From: Oscillospiraceae bacterium
GTDB lineage: Bacteria > Bacillota > Clostridia > Oscillospirales > Ruminococcaceae
Direction of reading: 5' to 3'
DNA: 9,145 bases
NCBI GenBank assembly: GCA_019416775.1
Contig: DXWR01000015.1
Span: forward strand, 1 to 9,145
Shown: positions 1 to 5,050 of the stretch, piece after piece
How the letters are laid out: each line of letters begins with the position of its first letter
Numbering within the stretch: position 1 is the first letter of the stretch
Notes under the pieces: model-generated
What the model was told of the DNA's origin: nothing
The model's input: the letters and a program-made list of their open reading frames with translations, nothing else
Database searches by the model: none
Made by a program: the position numbers and the translations under genes

Positions 1-659
1 GCCAAGGCCCCTTCTTTGGTGCAGGAAATATTTAAAATTTGAGCACTGCGAAGCACAATCTCGCAGAGCTGCTCCGGGGTATACAGTTCCAAACGCAGCA
101 CCACCCCAAACCGGTCTCGAAGCGGTGCAGAAAGCTGTCCTGCCCGGGTAGTGGCGCCCACTAAAGTAAAATGCTTTAGATCCATGCGAATGGACCGGGC
201 TGAGGGGCCTTTGCCGATAATAATGTCGATGGCAAAGTCTTCCATGGCGGGATACAGCACTTCCTCCACCGTCCGGGGCAAACGGTGGATTTCGTCGATG
301 AACAGCACATCCCCGTCATCCAAATTGGTGAGCAGCGCTGCCAAATCTCCCGGCTTTTCAATGGCAGGACCGCTGGTAATCCGCAGGCTTCCTCCCATTT
401 CATTGGCAATGATGCCGGACAGGGTGGTTTTCCCCAGCCCCGGAGGGCCGTGAAGCAGCACGTGATCCAGGGCTTCTCCCCGCTCCTTCGCTGCTTGGAT
501 AAAGACGCGGAGATTTTCCTTTGCCTTATCCTGGCCGATGTATTCCGAAAGGGTGCGGGGGCGCAGGGAATATTCCACATCGCTGTCAGCCAGCTCATCG
601 TAAGCCGGATCCACCATCCTTGCCTGCTCCTCGTCCCATTGTGTACTGGAATCGAACAT
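1..659 (-). CDS. ruvB: Holliday junction branch migration ATPase RuvB (3' part cut off by window edge)
   Basis: RuvB is the AAA+ hexameric motor that, loaded by RuvA, pumps DNA through Holliday junctions during recombinational repair. The frame is open from the ATG at 659 to the left edge, giving 219 residues of a protein usually about 335-345 long, so the end of the ATPase core and the C-terminal winged-helix domain lie outside. Visible motifs in order are the YIGQ box (about 40-43), Walker A GPPGLGKT (71-78), Walker B LFIDEIH (119-125), sensor 1 GATTRAG (168-174) and the LRDRFG arginine-finger segment (180-185). The start is supported by AGGAG at 666-670, 6 nt upstream. Only 15 nt separate it from the ruvA stop, so it is the last visible gene of the ruvC-ruvA-ruvB operon. 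Family identity is near certain. Confidence 0.97.
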   Translation of the reverse strand, partial: MFDSSTQWDEEQARMVDPAYDELADSDVEYSLRPRTLSEYIGQDKAKENLRVFIQAAKERGEALDHVLLHGPPGLGKTTLSGIIANEMGGSLRITSGPAIEKPGDLAALLTNLDDGDVLFIDEIHRLPRTVEEVLYPAMEDFAIDIIIGKGPSARSIRMDLKHFTLVGATTRAGQLSAPLRDRFGVVLRLELYTPEQLCEIVLRSAQILNISCTKEGAL

Positions 660-674
660 AGTTTGCTCCTTACC

Positions 675-1280
675 TTACAGCTTGGAAAGCTGTTTTAATC
701 CAATGCGAATCATCTCTTCCACCGGCAGACCGGGATCCAGCTTGCGGATCACCCCGGCCGCTTCCGACTGGGAAAAGCCCAGCACCACCAATGCGCTCAC
801 CGCTTCCGCCGCATTCTTGTTTCCGGTTTGGATGGGAAGAGCTTCCCCGCCCTCCTGCACTTGAGCGGCTGCCTGGGTGGCGCCGATTTTATCTTTTAAC
901 TCCAGCACAATCCGCTGAGCCGTTTTGGGGCCGATGCCGCTGCTTTTGCTCAGAGCCTTTACATCCTCCGACGCCACCAACAGAGCAAATTCCTCCGGGG
1001 AACGATCGCTTAAAATGGTCAGCGCCGCCTTGGGGCCTACCCCGCTGATAGAGATCAGCATTAAAAAGCATTCCAATTCGCTTTGCTGGGCAAAGCCGTA
1101 CAGCTCCAACGCATCCTCCCGAACATTCAGATGGGTGTAGAGAAACCCTTGTTCCCCTTCCCGGCCCAGTTTGGAAGTGGTGTTCAGGGTGGTTTTTACC
1201 CCAAAGCCAACTCCCGACACATCCAGCACCACAAAATTCGGCTGTTTGGTGCGGATGGTACCACTTAAAGAATAGATCAT
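675..1280 (-). CDS. ruvA: Holliday junction DNA-binding protein RuvA
   Basis: RuvA forms tetramers that hold the four-way junction in an open square and recruit RuvB. The predicted protein has 201 residues, close to the usual 200 or so. It shows an N-terminal OB-fold domain (begins MIYSLSGTI, GVGFGV at 23-28), then two helix-hairpin-helix motifs (SGVGPKAAL at 79-87 and SGIGPKTAQRI at 114-124), an acidic/alanine-rich linker (about 132-157), and the small C-terminal domain III that contacts RuvB (AEAVSALVVLGFSQSEA, about 158-174). The ATG at 1280 is preceded by AAAGGA at 1288-1293 with a 7-nt spacer. It sits between ruvC (34-nt gap upstream) and ruvB (15-nt gap downstream), all on one strand, as expected for a co-transcribed complex. 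Confidence 0.97.
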   Translation of the reverse strand: MIYSLSGTIRTKQPNFVVLDVSGVGFGVKTTLNTTSKLGREGEQGFLYTHLNVREDALELYGFAQQSELECFLMLISISGVGPKAALTILSDRSPEEFALLVASEDVKALSKSSGIGPKTAQRIVLELKDKIGATQAAAQVQEGGEALPIQTGNKNAAEAVSALVVLGFSQSEAAGVIRKLDPGLPVEEMIRIGLKQLSKL

Positions 1281-1314
1281 GCCGATGTCCTTTCTGCCAA
1301 CAGAATAAGTCTAT

Positions 1315-1794
1315 TTAATGAACAATCCCGCAGCAATGGGCGTGGGTAATGGCCACCGCCAACGCATCCGCCACATCGTCCGGTTTGGGAGAGGATTTCA
1401 AATTCAACAATTTTGTGGTCATGTAGATCACCTGGTGTTTTTCCGCATTGCCATATCCCACCACTGCCTGTTTGATCTGCACTGGGGAATACTCAAAGAT
1501 GGGAATATTCCGCTGGGCCGCTCCCAGCAAAATCAGTCCCCTGGCCTGCGCTACATCGATGCCGGTGGTGACGTTGTTGCCAAAGTACAGCTTTTCGATG
1601 GATACCGCTTCCGGATGAAACCGATCTAGCAAGGTGGTATAGTCCTCATAGATGGTTTGCAGCCGTTTAGGAAAAAGCTGATCCGGTGTGGTGGTGATGG
1701 CGCCGTATTCCAAGGTAGCAAACCGGCCCCGGTTGTAATCTACAATCCCTACCCCCACTATGGCGTAGCCAGGGTCAATGCCCATAATCCGCAC
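1315..1794 (-). CDS. ruvC: Crossover junction endodeoxyribonuclease RuvC (GTG start)
   Basis: RuvC is the Holliday-junction resolvase: a dimeric, Mg-dependent RNase H-fold nuclease that nicks two strands symmetrically and works with RuvAB. The product is 159 residues, slightly short but normal for the family. The acidic catalytic residues can be placed at D7 (GIDPG), E67 (SIEKLYF) and D140/D143 (DDVADALAVAITH). The downstream FGNNVTTGIDVAQARG region is also characteristic. I chose the GTG at 1794 over an internal ATG at 1785 because AAGGGGAG (1802-1809) lies 7 nt from the GTG but 16 nt from the ATG, and because the family normally has two or three residues before the GIDPG motif. It is the first gene of ruvC-ruvA-ruvB, about 35 nt downstream of the predicted transcription start. 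Confidence 0.96.
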   Translation of the reverse strand: MRIMGIDPGYAIVGVGIVDYNRGRFATLEYGAITTTPDQLFPKRLQTIYEDYTTLLDRFHPEAVSIEKLYFGNNVTTGIDVAQARGLILLGAAQRNIPIFEYSPVQIKQAVVGYGNAEKHQVIYMTTKLLNLKSSPKPDDVADALAVAITHAHCCGIVH

Positions 1795-1801
1795 AGCGTT
1801 T

Positions 1802-1809
1802 CTCCCCTT
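1802..1809 (-). promoter_or_regulatory. Ribosome binding site deciding the ruvC GTG start
   Basis: The minus strand reads AAGGGGAG, then 7 nt, then GTG. This strong Shine-Dalgarno match fixes the non-ATG start at 1794; the alternative ATG at 1785 would be too far away. Confidence 0.75.
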
Positions 1810-1835
1810 TTTGCAGAATAACCCATAATGATATG

Positions 1836-1864
1836 ATTATAGCACAGAACTCCATTCAGGGCAA
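1836..1864 (-). promoter_or_regulatory. Promoter of the ruvCAB operon
   Basis: On the minus strand there is a -35 of TTGCCC (1859-1864, four of six consensus), a 17-bp spacer and a perfect -10 TATAAT (1836-1841) preceded by TGC, an extended -10. The start of transcription would be near 1829, leaving a 5' leader of about 35 nt before the ruvC GTG. It lies between the upstream terminator hairpin and ruvC, which supports an independent ruv transcription unit. No good LexA-type operator is visible across it. Motif match only, not experimental. Confidence 0.75.
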
Positions 1865-1886
1865 ATTCTTTTCCCGATTTCTCCCG

Positions 1887-1927
1887 AAAAAGCAAAGAAG
1901 CCCTTCCCCACGCACGGTGAGGAAGGG
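1887..1927 (-). terminator. Rho-independent terminator downstream of the plsC-like gene
   Basis: CCCTTCC (1901-1907) pairs with GGAAGGG (1921-1927). After one mismatch, CAC (1909-1911) pairs with GTG (1917-1919) around a 5-nt loop. Read on the minus strand, the stem is followed by CTTCTTTGCTTTTT, a moderately T-rich tract. The tail on the other strand is not T-rich, so it points to termination of the glycosyltransferase/acyltransferase unit, whose last stop is at 1966. The tail is interrupted, so strength is uncertain. Confidence 0.65.
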
Positions 1928-1965
1928 GGAAAGTAAAAGTTTTCGGCTGCTGAGACAAAACCATC

Positions 1966-2766
1966 TTACGCGCATTTTTCTTTTTGCTGTTTTCCAAAGG
2001 AATAGGGGTGCTTTTGCATTTCCCGATTCATGGCCTCTTCCACCTGCTTTTGAAGCAGGCGAGCAGATTTTTGAGGAGTATCCGCTTTTGGCGGATTGAT
2101 GGGATCCAAAATAGTCAGGTCCATGCAGGGCTTTTTCTTAAACAGACGGTACAGTGCTTTGGGTTCCCGGTAGGTCACCACCATAGGCAGCATGGGAACA
2201 TTGGCTTCCACCGCCATTTTAAAAGCGCCGCGCTGCATTTTCCGAGTGCCCAAATTATAGTACGGCCGCAGCACCCGTTCTGGATAAATCTGCACGGCAG
2301 CGCCGTTTTTCAGCGCCGTTTCCAACTGAGAAAACAGTTCTTTGGTGCGGTGGGGATGATTGGACTGAGGCACTGCACCCAGCACACGGATGATCTGCTT
2401 CACCACTGGGATGCGGAAGTTTTCTTCCAGAGTCATAAAATACATCCGCTTGCGCCACAAAGCCAACGCAATCATAGTGCAGTCCATATAGTGGACATGG
2501 TTGCACACTCCCACTACGCCGGTGTGTTTCAACGCCCGATACCGCTTCATCCCGTGAATATGCAGGCCAAAAACCAAAGTGTCCAAAATCCGCAGGATGC
2601 CCAATGCAGGGTATAAGGCTAAATAATGGAAAAAGGTTTTCCAGAAACCGGTTTGCAGGTAATCGTAGCCCAGCTGGGTGTTAAATTCCAGCGGACGCCA
2701 CATTTCCACCGCCTCACTGCCGGCTTCGGCGCTGATTTCTCCCATCGAAACCTGCTCATTTTCCAT
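1966..2766 (-). CDS. PlsC-type glycerophospholipid acyltransferase, variant block III
   Basis: Members of this family (LPLAT/PlsC) transfer an acyl chain to a lysophospholipid or related acceptor at the inner membrane face. The 266-residue product has a hydrophobic, probably membrane-seated stretch (about 43-68), the catalytic H-x4-D block (N89-H90 to D95), a block resembling motif II (EENFRIPVVKQIIRVLGAVP, 114-133), YPE at 161-163 and a VPMLPMVV block (190-197). Block III is not the textbook FPEGTRS: it reads YPERVLRPYYN followed by RGAFKMA, like a variant subgroup I recall from Clostridia. The ATG at 2766 overlaps the end of the upstream glycosyltransferase by 11 nt and lacks a strong ribosome binding site, which suggests translational coupling. 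An in-frame ATG seven codons downstream is an alternative start. The acceptor and acyl donor cannot be read from the sequence. Confidence 0.85.
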   Translation of the reverse strand: MENEQVSMGEISAEAGSEAVEMWRPLEFNTQLGYDYLQTGFWKTFFHYLALYPALGILRILDTLVFGLHIHGMKRYRALKHTGVVGVCNHVHYMDCTMIALALWRKRMYFMTLEENFRIPVVKQIIRVLGAVPQSNHPHRTKELFSQLETALKNGAAVQIYPERVLRPYYNLGTRKMQRGAFKMAVEANVPMLPMVVTYREPKALYRLFKKKPCMDLTILDPINPPKADTPQKSARLLQKQVEEAMNREMQKHPYSFGKQQKEKCA

Positions 2767-3904
2767 GGTTCTCGTTCACCGCCTGTTCAAACATCGCTTC
2801 TGCCTGCCGGACACAATCCTCCAAAGCGTATTGTTTGCCCAGCTCGGCATAACGCAGTTCCATTTGTTCCCGCTCAACGGGGTGTTCTATCCACCAGTCT
2901 ATTTTCTCCGCCAGATCTTTGCTATTGTCTGCCTCAAACAAACTGCGCTCATCCAAAGCAAACTGGGGTGTAGCAGAATTGCAGCTATTGGCGATCACCG
3001 GCACCAATCCGCTGGCGAACGCCTCCATACAGGACATGGCTTCGATTTCCACATCTGCCGCATGAACATACAGATCGCAGTATCCCAACAACTGAATCAG
3101 TTCCGGCTTGTTGAAAAACTGAATGATAACGGAGTTTTCCAACAGCTTATCCGCCAGCTTTTGCAGTTTCTTTTTCCGAGGTCCCTTCCCCGCCAAAATC
3201 AACTGGATTTGATCTGCATGACGACTCATAGCTACGGCACGAATCAGCACATCCGGACGTTTTTCAATGCTAAGCCGGCCGGTTTGCAGGATGACGAATT
3301 TATCCCGCAATTCTTTTGGCTTATGGCGTTTAAAATAATGGAAGTCCGGGTCAATGCCGTTGGAAATCACATGAAGCTGCTCGGTATACCCGGTGCGCAG
3401 CAGCTGATTGGCAATAAACCGGCTGGGACAATGGATGTGGGTGCAGTAACGGTAGATATACCGGTGAAAGAAATGGTACAGCAGATCGTTGATCCAGTTG
3501 ACCTTTCCCAGATACACCGAAGAGGTGATATTCTGGGGCTGGACGTGAAATGCTGCGGTAAAGGGTTTGTGTTTTTTCTGAGCGATACGAATGGTTTTGT
3601 GGGATAAAAAGAATGGAGACAAAATATGGATCAGATCCGCCCACTCCACCGCCGCTTCCACCACTTTCCGGGTGCGCTTTGCAAACACCATTCCTTGCGA
3701 GGTAATGAGGCGATTAAAAATCGGGACATAATATTTATCCAACAGATAGGCAGTATCTTGATTCTCCACCATATCCGGAGTACCGTAACTCATAATCCGC
3801 ACTTCGTGTCCATGCTGTCTTAGCACACCGGCAAATCGCCGGGCCGAAATGGTCATGCCATTGTTGGCAGCATAATACTGATCGGATACCAATAAAATCT
3901 TCAT
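2756..3904 (-). CDS. Glycosyltransferase family 4 (GT-B fold), possibly a glycolipid synthase
   Basis: The protein is 382 residues, typical for a cytosolic, membrane-associated GT4 retaining glycosyltransferase using a nucleotide sugar. The N-terminal Rossmann domain begins MKILLVSDQYYAANNGMTIS; the FHVQPQNIT segment (119-127) resembles diacylglycerol glucosyltransferases as I remember them. The C-terminal donor domain has ILQTGRLSIEKRPD (205-218), LAGKGP (237-242) and the E-x7-E pair (E286 and E294 in EIEAMSCMEAF), followed by SGLVPVIA (298-305). There is no signal peptide. AAAGGA at 3912-3917 lies 7 nt before the ATG. The stop overlaps the start of the PlsC-like gene by 11 nt. The lipid neighbour and the N-terminal motif favour a lipid acceptor such as diacylglycerol, but another acceptor is possible. 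Confidence 0.88.
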   Translation of the reverse strand: MKILLVSDQYYAANNGMTISARRFAGVLRQHGHEVRIMSYGTPDMVENQDTAYLLDKYYVPIFNRLITSQGMVFAKRTRKVVEAAVEWADLIHILSPFFLSHKTIRIAQKKHKPFTAAFHVQPQNITSSVYLGKVNWINDLLYHFFHRYIYRYCTHIHCPSRFIANQLLRTGYTEQLHVISNGIDPDFHYFKRHKPKELRDKFVILQTGRLSIEKRPDVLIRAVAMSRHADQIQLILAGKGPRKKKLQKLADKLLENSVIIQFFNKPELIQLLGYCDLYVHAADVEIEAMSCMEAFASGLVPVIANSCNSATPQFALDERSLFEADNSKDLAEKIDWWIEHPVEREQMELRYAELGKQYALEDCVRQAEAMFEQAVNENHGK

Positions 3905-3924
3905 ACTTGCTTCCTTTAATCTTT

Positions 3925-3938
3925 GGCGGAAATCCGCC
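3925..3938 (-). promoter_or_regulatory. Short leader hairpin before the glycosyltransferase ribosome binding site
   Basis: GGCGG and CCGCC can form a 5-bp stem with a 4-nt loop (a 14-nt inverted repeat), ending 7 nt upstream of the AAAGGA ribosome binding site. With no T tract after it, it is unlikely to be a terminator. A role in translation or mRNA stability is only inference. Confidence 0.35.
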
Positions 3939-3976
3939 CTCCCTTTTTTCCGACGGATGTCAAAGGCATAATAAGG

Positions 3977-4005
3977 ATTATAGCACAGGTGTCAAGACTT
4001 TTCAA
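3977..4005 (-). promoter_or_regulatory. Promoter of the glycosyltransferase-acyltransferase operon
   Basis: On the minus strand there is TTGAAA (4000-4005, five of six consensus), a 17-bp spacer and TATAAT (3977-3982) with the extended TGC in front. The -35 directly abuts the stop codon of the upstream GNAT gene. The predicted start of transcription is near 3970, giving a leader of about 65 nt. The stretch TGTGCTATAATC is shared with the ruvCAB promoter. A TTGACA also occurs only 7 nt before the -10 and is too close to serve as a -35. Confidence 0.8.
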
Positions 4006-4611
4006 TCAAATCCCGTCGCTTTCCTGGGTTTTTTGAGAAGAAGGGGAAAAAACGGAAATATGACGGCGAAAAAACGTTTCTCCCGCCATATCAAAATATA
4101 ATTTTGTCATTTCCCGATACACCTTTTCCCCGTTAAAATCGCCGGCAGCAATGATGCGGTAATGATCTTGGAGCACCTGGGCATTAACGCCGGAAAGGAA
4201 GAAGTCATTGCGCTGATAAAACCCGATCCGGCGGTTGCGGATGGAGCGATCCCCTTCCTCGAAAGCAAAATCAGGATCCTCCACCTCTGCCAACAACATA
4301 GGGGCTTTTTGAAAAGCCCATTGTTTGAGCAGTTCCAGTACCTGTCCTCCGATGCCGCCGCCCCGCAGGGCGGGAGAAACAGCAAAATAGTCCAGCAGCA
4401 CTGCCCCAGGGCCGGTTTGGATCAAAAGAGCGTAGGCTAAAAGGGTTTCTGGGGATTCCTCTTGATAAAACCCCAAAAAGGTGTACCAACCCTTGTCTTC
4501 CAGCTGCTCCAGCATGGAGACGGATTTTAGTTCACTGGCGGGAAAATCCCGCACCATAGCGGTTTGATAAAGCTGATGCCACTGAGGGCGGCTCAGCGGT
4601 TTAACGATCAT
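4006..4611 (-). CDS. GNAT-family N-acetyltransferase, substrate unknown
   Basis: GNAT proteins move an acetyl group from acetyl-CoA to an amine of a small molecule or protein. The product of 201 residues shows the acetyl-CoA pyrophosphate-binding loop in LDYFAVSPALRGGGIGGQ (73-90; R-x-x-G-x-G core at 83-88) after the usual beta strand, and the late FYQRNDFF motif (131-138) common in the fold. The C-terminal tail after about residue 180 is polar and probably flexible. I chose the ATG at 4611 rather than a TTG at 4641, because AAGGGAG (4621-4627) lies 9 nt upstream and the longer form would include that site. It is divergent from acylphosphatase. No terminator is visible between it and the glycosyltransferase, so some read-through is possible. 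Substrate specificity cannot be assigned. Confidence 0.83.
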   Translation of the reverse strand: MIVKPLSRPQWHQLYQTAMVRDFPASELKSVSMLEQLEDKGWYTFLGFYQEESPETLLAYALLIQTGPGAVLLDYFAVSPALRGGGIGGQVLELLKQWAFQKAPMLLAEVEDPDFAFEEGDRSIRNRRIGFYQRNDFFLSGVNAQVLQDHYRIIAAGDFNGEKVYREMTKLYFDMAGETFFRRHISVFSPSSQKTQESDGI

Positions 4612-4620
4612 TGTACAAAA

Positions 4621-4627
4621 CTCCCTT
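4621..4627 (-). promoter_or_regulatory. Ribosome binding site deciding the GNAT start
   Basis: The minus strand reads AAGGGAG, then 9 nt, then ATG at 4611. It rules against the in-frame TTG start at 4641, which has no comparable site upstream. Confidence 0.7.
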
Positions 4628-4654
4628 TTCCAAAATGTCAAAATCTGTTATACT
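4627..4654 (+). promoter_or_regulatory. Predicted promoter of the acylphosphatase gene
   Basis: On the plus strand TATACT (4649-4654) has an extended TG element at 4646-4647. TTTCCA at 4627-4632 gives a weak -35 (four of six) at 16 bp. Transcription would start near 4661, about 60 nt before the ATG at 4723. The -10 is convincing and the -35 is not. Confidence 0.5.
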
Positions 4655-4656
4655 AT

Positions 4657-4685
4657 ATTATACGAAAACACCGGTGGAAAGGCAA
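4657..4685 (-). promoter_or_regulatory. Predicted promoter of the GNAT gene
   Basis: On the minus strand TTGCCT (4680-4685, four of six) precedes a 17-bp spacer and TATAAT (4657-4662). The start would fall near 4650, within the region used by the divergent acylphosphatase promoter. Further TATA-like hexamers follow, so the exact -10 is uncertain. Confidence 0.55.
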
Positions 4686-4722
4686 ACCTTTCCCATCCGA
4701 AATTCAGAAAGAAGGCGCAGCC

Positions 4723-5007
4723 ATGAGTCAGGAACGGATTCGCAAACACATCTTCTTTTATGGGGACGTACAGGGGGTGGGGTTTCGTTACCACGCCAAA
4801 TACGGCGCCCAGGGATTGGGTCTCACCGGCTGGGTGAAAAACTGTTATGACGGCTCGGTGGAAATGGAGGTGCAGGGCTGGGAAGCAGACATCGACAAAC
4901 TCCTTCAGCTGCTCCACCAGGACCGGTACATCCGCATCCAGCGCATTGAGGCAAAGTCCCTCCCTCTCCAGGAAGAGGAACGGGGATTTCACATTCGAGG
5001 ATACTAA
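4723..5007 (+). CDS. acyP: Acylphosphatase
   Basis: This small enzyme hydrolyses the carboxyl-phosphate bond of acylphosphates such as acetyl phosphate or 1,3-bisphosphoglycerate in the cytosol. The product is 94 residues, the usual family length of 90-100. The signature GDVQGVGFRYH is intact with the phosphate-binding arginine at R22, and GWVKN supplies the catalytic asparagine N40; the later DGSVEMEVQG strand and C-terminal GFHIRGY also fit. The ATG at 4723 has AGAAGG at 4710-4715 with a 7-nt spacer. The frame stays open upstream, but those extra residues match nothing in the family and cross the promoter. It is the only plus-strand gene here, divergent from GNAT and convergent with uvrA. 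The physiological substrate is unclear, as for most bacterial members. Confidence 0.95.
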   Translation: MSQERIRKHIFFYGDVQGVGFRYHAKYGAQGLGLTGWVKNCYDGSVEMEVQGWEADIDKLLQLLHQDRYIRIQRIEAKSLPLQEEERGFHIRGY

Positions 5008-5011
5008 ACCA

Positions 5012-5046
5012 AGCAACTCCCGCCTGCCACAGCGGGAGCTTTGCTT
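5012..5046. terminator. Probable bidirectional terminator between acylphosphatase and uvrA
   Basis: CTCCCGC (5017-5023) and GCGGGAG (5032-5038) form a 7-bp GC-rich stem with an 8-nt loop. On the plus strand it is followed by CTTTGCTTTTGTTT, just 9 nt after the acylphosphatase stop. Read on the minus strand it follows the uvrA stop and is trailed by TTGCTTGGTTTAG, a weaker tail. Flanking AGCAA/TTGCT can lengthen the stem with a bulge. The position between two convergent genes fits shared use. Confidence 0.8.
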
Positions 5047-5050
5047 TTGT

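Noticed and set aside
1847..1858. Possible LexA operator in the ruvCAB promoter
   Set aside because: It has one GAAC half-site, and the second half reads TTCA rather than GTTC at the right spacing, so it does not meet the Gram-positive consensus.
1758..1997. A 79-codon minus-strand frame spanning the plsC-ruvC gap
   Set aside because: It would start inside the acyltransferase gene and run through the terminator hairpin and ruvC promoter, with no ribosome binding site. Only its final 22 codons, from the ATG at 1826, are kept as a weak leader-frame observation.
2678..3607. A 309-codon plus-strand frame opposite the acyltransferase and glycosyltransferase
   Set aside because: It is antisense to two genes with intact motifs on the minus strand. 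The translation resembles no protein family and it crosses the gene boundary.
3976..3996. TTGACA followed by TATAAT before the glycosyltransferase read as a consensus promoter
   Set aside because: The two hexamers are only 7 bp apart. The usable -35 is the TTGAAA at 4000-4005 with a 17-bp spacer.
4612..4641. Longer GNAT start at the TTG at 4641
   Set aside because: The extra ten codons would cover the strong AAGGGAG site that serves the ATG at 4611, and the TTG has no ribosome binding site of its own.
4564..4722. N-terminal extension of acylphosphatase in the upstream open frame
   Set aside because: It overlaps the divergent GNAT gene and both promoters and has no family similarity. The ATG at 4723 has a good ribosome binding site and gives the normal family length.
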